DNA from: Ruminiclostridium sp.
Lineage (GTDB): Bacteria; Bacillota_A; Clostridia; Oscillospirales; Oscillospiraceae
Assembly (NCBI GenBank): GCA_017521345.1
Contig: JAFXCU010000186.1
Coordinates: forward strand, 1-14,345
Direction of reading: 5' to 3'
Length of the DNA stretch: 14,345 nt
Shown in pieces: positions 7,377 to 12,102 of the stretch (the first letter of the stretch is position 1; the number at the start of each line of letters is the position of its first letter). The notes below the pieces were generated by a model that saw nothing but the letters and a program-made list of their open reading frames with translations, did no database searches and was not told where the DNA came from. The translations under genes were made by a program, and so were the position numbers.

Positions 7377-8241
7377 ATCCCTCACCGGTCTGGCCACCGA
7401 ATGGCGGACCATGGAATACAACTGGCGGGACTGCGCCCTCTACGCCCTGGCTGTGGGCGCTGACGGCACCGAGCCCCGGTACACCTACGAAAAGGACATG
7501 GTGTGCATCCCCACCTTCGGCGTGACCCCCTACTGGGGTACCGTGAACCTGGTGAACAAGATCCCCCGGCCCACCTCCATCCCGGTGGTCATCGAGGAGA
7601 AGCTCCAGCCGGAGAAGTCCTATGTGAACCTGGACTACGAGTTCTTCTACCACAAGGCCATCCAGCCCGTAAAGGGGACCTTCGTCTACCGGGATGTGCT
7701 GAAGAACCTCTACGACCGTGGAGAAGGCCGGGGCATGGCCGTTCAGTCGGAGGTGGAGGTCTTCGACGAGGGGGGCACCCTCCTGTGCACCAACCGCTGC
7801 ACCACCCTCTTCCCCACCCTGGGGGGCTACGGCGGCCAGCCCATGGCCCGCCGGGAGAGCCTGATCCCCGACCGGGACCCCGACATCATCTGCGACGATC
7901 ACATCGGCAAGGCCCAGCACCTGCTCTACCGCCTCACCGGCGACACCAACCTGGTCCATGTGGACGAGGAGGTGGCCACCAGCCGGGGCCTCAACGGACC
8001 CTTCGTCCACGACCTGTGCGCCTTCGGCTATGTCTGCCGTCTGGCCACCGCCGCCCTCTTCCCCGGCCAGCCGGAGAAGCTTTCCCGGATGTACGCCGCC
8101 ATGAAGACCGTCCTCTACCCCGACACCCCCATCGCCCTCCACCTGTGGAAGCTGGGCGAGGGCAAGGCCGCCTTCCGTCTGGTGAACCAGACCACCGGCA
8201 AGGCCATCCTGGACAAGGGTGAGATCGACTGGACGGAATAA
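7360..8241 (+). CDS. MaoC/hydratase-2-like double hot-dog dehydratase
   Basis: A 293-residue protein resembling the (R)-specific 2-enoyl-CoA hydratase 2 of peroxisomal multifunctional enzyme type 2, which hydrates trans-2-enoyl-CoA to (R)-3-hydroxyacyl-CoA. The N-terminal half has YNWRDCALYALAVGA (20-34) and PTFGV (51-55), matching the MFE-2 N-terminal hot-dog. The C-terminal half has the hydratase-2 motif YRLTGDTNLVHVD (190-202), with probable catalytic Asp195 and His200 in the correct D-x4-H spacing, followed by GLNGPFVHDLCAFG. The usual Pro in NPLH is replaced (NLVH). ATG at 7360 is chosen over an in-frame ATG at 7342 because GGAGG (7347-7351) lies eight bases before it. It overlaps the patatin gene by 17 bases, suggesting joint function in acyl-lipid turnover (inference). 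No beta-oxidation or PHA genes are adjacent. Confidence 0.87.
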   Translation: MKTKFESLTGLATEWRTMEYNWRDCALYALAVGADGTEPRYTYEKDMVCIPTFGVTPYWGTVNLVNKIPRPTSIPVVIEEKLQPEKSYVNLDYEFFYHKAIQPVKGTFVYRDVLKNLYDRGEGRGMAVQSEVEVFDEGGTLLCTNRCTTLFPTLGGYGGQPMARRESLIPDRDPDIICDDHIGKAQHLLYRLTGDTNLVHVDEEVATSRGLNGPFVHDLCAFGYVCRLATAALFPGQPEKLSRMYAAMKTVLYPDTPIALHLWKLGEGKAAFRLVNQTTGKAILDKGEIDWTE

Positions 8242-8270
8242 TTTCCTATTTTTCATTGATTCACGCTCAT

Positions 8271-8298
8271 TGTAGGGGCCGATGCCCACATCGGCCCG
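8271..8298 (+). repeat. Family A repeat, truncated single-hairpin copy A2
   Basis: It starts with the family A terminus TGTAGGGG and forms one hairpin, GGGCCGATG (8276-8284), loop CCCA, CATCGGCCC (8289-8297). The second hairpin and the closing CCCTACA are missing. About 30 bases later a family B repeat begins, so it appears to be a half copy, or one interrupted by the next element. It lies 30 bases after the hydratase stop codon. Confidence 0.65.
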
Positions 8299-8326
8299 GC
8301 CAACATAGGTTGTATTCCCACGGGCG

Positions 8327-8387
8327 CAACAATCCCTCAGTCTTTTGCCTTCGGCAAAAGCCAGCTCCCTTTGCACAAGGGAGCCTT
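8327..8387 (+). repeat. Family B two-hairpin repeat, copy B1
   Basis: CAACAATCCCTCAGT is followed by hairpin 1 (CTTTTGCC 8342-8349, loop TTC, GGCAAAAG 8353-8360) and hairpin 2 (GCTCCCTT 8364-8371, loop TGCAC, AAGGGAGC 8377-8384). The same layout with different stem bases recurs at 10995-11047 (inverted) and 11065-11116. No T run follows, so it is not itself a normal terminator. Confidence 0.85.
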
Positions 8388-8395
8388 CCGAGTAT

Positions 8396-8433
8396 AAAAA
8401 AGTCCGAGAACTGCATCAGTTCTCGGACTTTTT
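8396..8433 (+). terminator. Bidirectional Rho-independent terminator
   Basis: AGTCCGAGAACTG (8401-8413), loop CAT and CAGTTCTCGGACT (8417-8429) form a perfect 13-bp stem flanked by A5 on the left and T4 on the right. It ends the patatin-hydratase operon from the left, and lies one base beyond the stop codon of the minus-strand gene at 8435, so it serves both strands. Confidence 0.95.
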
Positions 8434-8434
8434 C

Positions 8435-8854
8435 TCACTTTTCTTCCCGCTCCTTGGCCCGCTGGGCCAGGGCCAGGTCACGAGGGGGGGCATCCTCCAG
8501 GTGGAAGACGCCCATGTCGTAGAAAACCTCCAGATGGACCCAGCCCCACTTTTCCGAGGCGTAGATCCCCTGCATCCAGGTGTATTCCTTCCGCAGGTCA
8601 CGGCTGAGGAAGTTTTCCAGCTGGTCCATGGAGATGATGTTGCCATAGTCGTGGTGGACGAACTTCACCAGACAGTCCTCCAGGAAGGGGGCCAGATCGG
8701 GGTCTCCGGCCGCCACGTTGGTCAGGGACGGGTGGAGGTAGAGATCCGGGAAGGGGAATTCGCTGGTCTGGGCCAGGCCGTGTTCCCGGACCCAGTCATT
8801 GGCCACGCTGTCAGGGTCGGCCACCATCAGGCCGGCTTTGCGAAAGAGTTCCAT
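8435..8854 (-). CDS. Hypothetical cytoplasmic protein, 139 aa
   Basis: I do not recognise this protein with confidence. It is acidic and aromatic-rich, without a signal peptide or membrane segment. The central stretch around residues 57-73 (FLEDCLVKFVHHDYGNI), with an N about ten residues later, GIYAS (96-100) and a closing Trp/strand-rich part, faintly resembles DUF3768-like small proteins that carry H-x2-(G/D)DYG, D, N and R-x-hydrophobic-S-x-Y. This is a visual resemblance only. It is a real gene by its ATG, a GGAGG site six bases upstream (plus-strand 8861-8865), a plausible promoter at 8887-8916, and a terminator directly after the stop. It is divergent from the GntR regulator gene, with about 130 bases between, so it might share control with that operon. 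Confidence 0.82.
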   Translation of the reverse strand: MELFRKAGLMVADPDSVANDWVREHGLAQTSEFPFPDLYLHPSLTNVAAGDPDLAPFLEDCLVKFVHHDYGNIISMDQLENFLSRDLRKEYTWMQGIYASEKWGWVHLEVFYDMGVFHLEDAPPRDLALAQRAKEREEK

Positions 8855-8886
8855 AAGGCACCTCCAGTGTCAGTATTCTTGGCTCC

Positions 8887-8916
8887 AGTATACCGGGTTT
8901 GACAAAAAAAGTCCAC
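8887..8916 (-). promoter_or_regulatory. Possible promoter of the 139-aa protein gene
   Basis: Reading the minus strand, TGGACT (plus 8911-8916) and TATACT (plus 8887-8892) are 18 bases apart. Transcription would start near 8880, a short leader before the ribosome site at 8865-8861. The -35 box is weak and the -10 is good. Confidence 0.5.
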
Positions 8917-8922
8917 ACCCTA

Positions 8923-8951
8923 TTGACAAGGGATACACAGCCGGTTATACT
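8923..8951 (+). promoter_or_regulatory. Promoter of the GntR-ABC operon
   Basis: TTGACA at 8923-8928 and TATACT at 8946-8951 have a 17-base spacer, a near-consensus sigma-A promoter. Transcription would start near 8958, about 30 bases before the regulator gene. The -10 box overlaps the palindrome at 8948-8963. Confidence 0.85.
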
Positions 8952-8963
8952 GTATATACCGTA
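8948..8963 (+). promoter_or_regulatory. Probable GntR/YtrA-type operator
   Basis: TACTGTATATACCGTA is a 16-base palindrome with a single mismatched pair, centred on perfect GTATATAC (8952-8959). It overlaps the -10 box and probable start point of the regulator's own promoter, the expected site for autorepression. YtrA-like GntR proteins bind AT-rich sites of this kind; assignment to this protein is inferred. Confidence 0.7.
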
Positions 8964-8987
8964 CATAAACAGTTAGGACGGATGTCT

Positions 8988-9365
8988 ATGAATATCATCA
9001 TCAGCAACGCCAGCGACAAGCCCATCTACGACCAGATCTATCACCAGATCAAAACGGCCATTCTCTCCGGGGAACTAGCCCCGGGACAGGCCCTGCCCTC
9101 CATCCGGGCCCTGGCCAAGGACCTGCGGGTGAGCGTCATCACCACCAAGCGGGCCTACGAGGAGCTGGAAAAGTCCGGCTACCTCCACACCGTCCCCGGC
9201 AAGGGCTGCTATGTGGCCGAAAAGAACACCCAACTGGTCCGGGAGGGCTATCTCACCCAGATCGAAGAACATATGTCCGCCATTCTTACCCTGGCCCCTG
9301 CCTGCGGTCTGAGCCTGGAGGACCTGACCCAGATGCTCCGGCTTCTGAGCGAAGACGAGCCGTAA
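8988..9365 (+). CDS. GntR family transcriptional regulator, YtrA subfamily
   Basis: A 125-residue DNA-binding regulator. Residues about 12-76 form the GntR winged helix (PIYDQIYHQIKTAI, GQALPSIRALAKDL, the recognition-helix region VSVITTKRAYEELEKSGYL, and wing VPGKGCYV). Only about 45 residues follow, mostly helical. The short helical tail in place of a ligand domain is the mark of the YtrA subfamily, normally encoded with ABC transporter genes and repressing its own operon. ATG at 8988 is chosen because the AGGACGG-like site lies just upstream. An ATG at 8982 would sit against it, and the longer open frame from 8799 runs back through the promoter. The stop codon is part of the ribosome site of the ATPase gene 14 bases on. 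The inducer is unknown; cell-wall antibiotics are usual for homologues. Confidence 0.93.
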   Translation: MNIIISNASDKPIYDQIYHQIKTAILSGELAPGQALPSIRALAKDLRVSVITTKRAYEELEKSGYLHTVPGKGCYVAEKNTQLVREGYLTQIEEHMSAILTLAPACGLSLEDLTQMLRLLSEDEP

Positions 9366-9378
9366 AGGAGGAACCCCT

Positions 9379-10224
9379 ATGAACGCCATCCAATGCCGCG
9401 GCCTCACCAAGGCCTACCAGGACTTCACCCTGGACAACATCACCTTCGACCTGCCTGCCGGGACCATCCTGGGCCTGGTGGGCGAGAACGGTGCCGGCAA
9501 GTCCACCACCTTAAAACTCCTGATGGACGCCATTCCCCGGGACGGCGGACAGATCACCATCCTGGGCACCGACAACCAGAGCCCCGACTTCATCAAGACC
9601 AAAGAGGACATCGGGGTGGTCCTGGACGAGGCCTGCTTCCCCGAGGTCATCACCCCCAAAGAGCTGGGGAAGGTCATGGGCTACGCCTACCGGAACTGGG
9701 ATCAGGCCCAGTATGAGGGCTACCTGTCACGGTTCCGCCTCCCTCTGGACAAAAAGTTCAAGGACTTCTCCCGGGGCATGAAGATGAAGCTGGCCATCGC
9801 CGTGGCCCTGTCCCACCGGGCCAAGCTCCTGCTCCTGGACGAGGCCACCAGCGGTCTGGACCCCATGGTCCGGGACGAGATCCTGGAGGTTTTTAACGAC
9901 TTTACCCGCCAGGAGGACAACACCGTCATCCTCTCCTCCCACATCGTCAGCGACCTGGAAAAGATCTGCGACTACATCGCCTTCCTCCATCACGGCAAGC
10001 TGGTCCTCTTTGAGGAGAAGGACCGGCTTCTGGAGGAGTACGCCATCCTGAAGGGCACCGCCCAGCAGCTGGAGGAGCTGGACCCCACCGCCGTGGTCGG
10101 AAAAAAGGTCACCCCCTACGGGGCCCAGGCTCTGGTCCGCCGGAGTCTCATCCCCGCCGGGTTCGTCACCGAGCACACCACCCTGGAGGATATCATCCTC
10201 TTCCTGGCCCAGGGTGAAGGATAA
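9379..10224 (+). CDS. ABC transporter ATP-binding protein (YtrB-like)
   Basis: A 281-residue ATPase subunit. Walker A is GENGAGKST (35-43), Walker B LLLLDE (150-155) followed by the D-loop GLDP, and the switch histidine is His188 (ILSSH). The signature reads FSRGMKMKL (130-138) in place of LSGGQ, and the Q-loop region has VVLDEACFPEVITP without the usual glutamine. Both are common in the branch of ABC-2 exporters found with GntR regulators. About 70 C-terminal residues form a poorly conserved accessory part. ATG follows AAAGGAGG by seven bases, immediately after the regulator gene. Two membrane protein genes follow, so this should energise an export, sensing or resistance complex at the cytoplasmic membrane. 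The substrate is unknown; bacitracin or lantibiotic-type peptides are plausible from homologues. Confidence 0.95.
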   Translation: MNAIQCRGLTKAYQDFTLDNITFDLPAGTILGLVGENGAGKSTTLKLLMDAIPRDGGQITILGTDNQSPDFIKTKEDIGVVLDEACFPEVITPKELGKVMGYAYRNWDQAQYEGYLSRFRLPLDKKFKDFSRGMKMKLAIAVALSHRAKLLLLDEATSGLDPMVRDEILEVFNDFTRQEDNTVILSSHIVSDLEKICDYIAFLHHGKLVLFEEKDRLLEEYAILKGTAQQLEELDPTAVVGKKVTPYGAQALVRRSLIPAGFVTEHTTLEDIILFLAQGEG

Positions 10225-10260
10225 GCACAACCCTTTCCTCTCGCAACCTGCCGATATTGT

Positions 10261-10333
10261 ATGTAGGGAACGGTCTTGACCGTTCCGACGTGAGTGCGTG
10301 AACGGGCGGAATGGTCAAGACCATTCCCTACAT
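10261..10333 (+). repeat. Family A double-hairpin repeat, copy A3
   Basis: Terminal inverted repeats ATGTAGGGAA... and ...TTCCCTACAT bound two hairpins: GGAACGGTC/TT/GACCGTTCC (10267-10286) and GGAATGGTC/AA/GACCATTCC (10308-10327). They differ by one compensated pair (C10271-G10282 against T10312-A10323). The element fills most of the 155-base gap between the ATPase and the first membrane protein gene, so it is transcribed within the operon. The remaining bases of the gap show only the ribosome site of the next gene. Confidence 0.87.
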
Positions 10334-10379
10334 GGCGTAGTGCCGCCCCCTCACCCCTTTCCGAAAGGAGACCTTCTCT

Positions 10380-10985
10380 ATGAAAGCCTTACTGTACAAA
10401 GATTTTCTGGTTCTGTGGAAGCAGATGAAATTCGTCATCTTCATGGTGGCCATCTTCTGCATGATGCCCGTCACCACAGGCCTCAGCCTGAACGCGTTCT
10501 TCGTGGCCTATTCCGGCCTGCTCATCCCCATCACCCTCTTCGCCTATGACGAGCGGGCCAAGTGGGACTCCCTGGCGGCCATGATGCCCTTCTCCACCAA
10601 AGACATGGTCCTGAGCCGTTACGTCTTCAGCTGGCTGGCCATGGCCTACGCCGTCCTGTGCTACCTGCTGGGACTGCTCTTCTTCCAGTCCGGCCTACTG
10701 GAGGAGGCCCTCATCACCCTGGGCCTGACCCTTACCCTCCTGCTGGTGGTCCAGGCGGTCTACTTCCCCATTCTCTTCCGGCTGGGTGCTGAAAAAGGCC
10801 GCCTGGTGATGATGCTGGTCATCATCGGCATCATGGTACTGGCCGCCCTGGGGGCCGCCGTTCTGGACAAGCTGGCCATTGCCCCCTCCCCCTCTGTGAC
10901 CCTGCCGGGTCTGGTGATCGGCGCTGCGCTGAGCCTGGCTTCGGTAAAGGTCAGCGTGAAGCAGTATGAGCAGAGGGTGTGGTAA
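10380..10985 (+). CDS. ABC-2 type membrane protein, ABC2_membrane_5-like, first copy
   Basis: A 201-residue integral membrane protein with about six hydrophobic segments (near 18-34, 39-56, 80-101, 108-133, 140-160 and 172-190). It starts with MKALLYKDFLVLWKQ, typical of the short ABC-2 permease family (ABC2_membrane_5, PF13346-like) found with GntR-ATPase pairs, and has FAYDERAKWDSLAAMMPFSTKDMVLSRY, the characteristic cytoplasmic loop. It would form the channel part of the transporter with the ATPase encoded 155 bases upstream. ATG is preceded by AAAGGAG (10364-10370) nine bases before. The gaps on both sides hold repeat elements, unusual within one operon. Family assignment is from memory of the pattern, not a search. 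Confidence 0.88.
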   Translation: MKALLYKDFLVLWKQMKFVIFMVAIFCMMPVTTGLSLNAFFVAYSGLLIPITLFAYDERAKWDSLAAMMPFSTKDMVLSRYVFSWLAMAYAVLCYLLGLLFFQSGLLEEALITLGLTLTLLLVVQAVYFPILFRLGAEKGRLVMMLVIIGIMVLAALGAAVLDKLAIAPSPSVTLPGLVIGAALSLASVKVSVKQYEQRVW

Positions 10986-10994
10986 CACCCCAGA

Positions 10995-11047
10995 GCCTCC
11001 CCTGTGTAAGGGGAGGTGGCTCGCCAAAGGCGAGACGGAGGGGTTGT
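10995..11047 (-). repeat. Family B two-hairpin repeat, inverted copy B2
   Basis: On the minus strand this reads like copies B1 and B3. Plus-strand hairpins are CCTCCCCT/GTGTA/AGGGGAGG (10996-11016) and CTCGCC/AAA/GGCGAG (11020-11034), followed by ACGGAGGGGTTGT. It begins ten bases after the first membrane protein gene and faces B3 across 17 bases. Confidence 0.85.
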
Positions 11048-11064
11048 AGCCTGCCAGGTTTTTG

Positions 11065-11116
11065 ACAATCCCTCAGTCACCTTCGGTGACAGCTCCCTTT
11101 ACACAAGGGAGCCTTT
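11065..11116 (+). repeat. Family B two-hairpin repeat, copy B3
   Basis: ACAATCCCTCA is followed by hairpin 1 GTCACC/TTC/GGTGAC (11076-11090) and hairpin 2 GCTCCCTT/TACAC/AAGGGAGC (11092-11112), then CTTTT. It is the inverse complement in layout of B2, so the two can also pair with each other into one long stem across 10995-11116. The short T run might give weak termination. The ribosome site of the second membrane protein gene starts four bases later. Confidence 0.85.
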
Positions 11117-11133
11117 TAGAAAGGAGCACGCCC

Positions 11134-11733
11134 GTGAAAGCCTTACTCTACAAAGACCTTCTTCTCCTCTGGAAGGAGGGCCGCGGGACGGCTCTGTTCT
11201 TTGCCGCCATGGCCGCTGCCTCCTATCTGCTCCAGAAGGGTGAGCTGGCTCCCATCAACGGTTTCGGTCTGCTCTTTCTTCTGCTCATCGTCCCTCTGGA
11301 CCTGGATTCCCACTGGCTGAACACCCTGCCCATCTCCTCCAAGGCCCGGGTGTGGAGTAAATACATCGAATTCTGGGGTTTGTCCCTGGCCCATTTCCTG
11401 CTGGTCTGGGCGGTTTCCATCCTCTCCCCATCGGATGCCGTTACCCGGGAGGTCTTGGTGACCTTCCTGGTCTACTGGGCCATCGCTCTTGGGATCCTGT
11501 CCTTCTTCCTTCCCGTCCTCTCCATGTTCGGCACTCAGAACAAATGGGCTTTTTCCTTCTTCTTCCTGACCTGCTTCCTGGGCTACTTCGCCGGGCTCAT
11601 TCCCCTGGGCCTGGTCCGGGAGAGCCCCCTCACCGTCCCCGACGTCCTCCCCTACGTGGGCATCCTCTGGGTGACTTCGGTGATTTCCGCCTTTCTGGCG
11701 GCAGACCAGTACCGAAAAGCCTGGGCTTCGTGA
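11134..11733 (+). CDS. ABC-2 type membrane protein, ABC2_membrane_5-like, second copy
   Basis: A 199-residue membrane protein starting VKALLYKDLLLLWKEG, a clear relative of the first membrane protein (MKALLYKDFLVLWKQ), with about six hydrophobic segments and the loop LDSHWLNTLPISSKARVWSKY matching the first copy's cytoplasmic loop. GTG at 11134 is chosen by alignment with the paralogue and by AAAGGAG (11120-11126) seven bases upstream. The open frame extends back to 11062, but only through the B3 repeat. The two proteins probably make a heterodimeric permease with the ATPase. The stop is only eight bases before the -35 box of the next promoter and no terminator lies between, so transcription may run on into the T-box leader. 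Confidence 0.88.
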   Translation: MKALLYKDLLLLWKEGRGTALFFAAMAAASYLLQKGELAPINGFGLLFLLLIVPLDLDSHWLNTLPISSKARVWSKYIEFWGLSLAHFLLVWAVSILSPSDAVTREVLVTFLVYWAIALGILSFFLPVLSMFGTQNKWAFSFFFLTCFLGYFAGLIPLGLVRESPLTVPDVLPYVGILWVTSVISAFLAADQYRKAWAS

Positions 11734-11741
11734 AAAATGTC

Positions 11742-11770
11742 TTGACAACCGCTCACTTTTGGATTACATT
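11742..11770 (+). promoter_or_regulatory. Promoter of the T-box metNIQ operon
   Basis: TTGACA at 11742-11747 and TACATT at 11765-11770 are 17 bases apart. The start point would be near 11777, just before the T-box leader. A 9-base inverted repeat overlaps the -10 box (see the 11757-11789 entry). Confidence 0.75.
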
Positions 11771-11789
11771 TAGTGGTAACAATCCAAAA
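11757..11789 (+). promoter_or_regulatory. Inverted repeat over the metNIQ -10 box, possible operator
   Basis: TTTTGGATT (11757-11765) and AATCCAAAA (11781-11789) are perfect complements 15 bases apart. Just inside them TTAC (11764-11767) and GTAA (11776-11779) can also pair. The repeat spans the -10 box and probable start point. It could be a repressor site or chance; no regulator gene is adjacent apart from the GntR gene, whose own site looks different. Confidence 0.45.
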
Positions 11790-11802
11790 ATACAAAGGCT
11801 AT

Positions 11803-12056
11803 GAAGAGAAGAGTACCCGGAGAGATAAGCCGCAGAGAGTCCCGGTTGGTGGAAAGGGATGCAGAAGGCTCTGGAGAAGATGGTCTCGGAGCCGCGCACC
11901 GAACGGCATCGCCCGCTAGGCTGCGACGGGAGCGCCCGTCATCGCGCCGGGGTGTGTCTGCACCCGCTAAGGCCGGTTTCGTGAGAAACCGTGCGAACCA
12001 AGGTGGTACCACGGCTGTTCAGTCGTCCTTGATTTTGTATCAGGGACGATTTTTTT
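11803..12056 (+). ncRNA. T-box riboswitch, methionine specifier
   Basis: A transcription-attenuating tRNA sensor. Stem I can be drawn: GAGA (11806-11809) pairs TCTC (11884-11887), and CCGGAG (11817-11822) pairs CTCTGG (11869-11874). Between them is the specifier loop, with AGTAC on the 5' side and AGAAG-ATG-G on the 3' side, so the codon is ATG (11880-11882). The distal bulge AGAGAG (11834-11839) and apical loop GGTTGGTGGAAA (11844-11855, closed by GTCCC/GGGAT) are typical. The T-box AAGGTGGTACCACGG (12001-12015) holds the TGGT bulge (12004-12007), which pairs ACCA of a tRNA with discriminator A, as tRNA-Met has. CAAGG (11999-12003) can pair CCTTG (12027-12031) as antiterminator, competing with the terminator. 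Other stems in the middle include GACGGG/CCCGTC and GGTTTC/GAAACC. Uncharged tRNA-Met would switch on metNIQ. Confidence 0.93.
12023..12056 (+). terminator. T-box regulated terminator
   Basis: TCGTCCTTGAT (12023-12033), loop TTTGT, and ATCAGGGACGA (12039-12049) form an 11-bp stem with one G-U pair, followed by seven T. Part of the left arm (12027-12031) is also the antiterminator partner, so the two folds exclude each other. Confidence 0.95.
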
Positions 12057-12102
12057 ATTGCCTTACCCCATAGAGAATGAGAGAAAGATAGGTGAAACAC
12101 CT

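Noticed and set aside
6405..7421. Minus-strand open frame of 338 codons opposite the patatin gene
   Set aside because: Antisense shadow; the plus strand has the intact patatin motifs and ribosome site.
8345..8902. Plus-strand open frame of 185 codons through the B1 repeat and terminator
   Set aside because: It reads through a repeat and a strong terminator and lies antisense to the gene at 8435-8854, with no ribosome site.
10995..11116. CRISPR-like repeat array
   Set aside because: Only two inverted copies separated by 17 bases; no direct repeats or regular spacers, and no cas genes.
11801..12073. Plus-strand open frame of 90 codons in the metN leader
   Set aside because: It lies entirely in the T-box structure; no ribosome site, and an Arg-rich, unnatural product.
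11740..12102. SAM (S-box) riboswitch upstream of metN
   Set aside because: The leader has T-box hallmarks (AAGGTGGTACCACGG, specifier loop) and none of the S-box core sequences.
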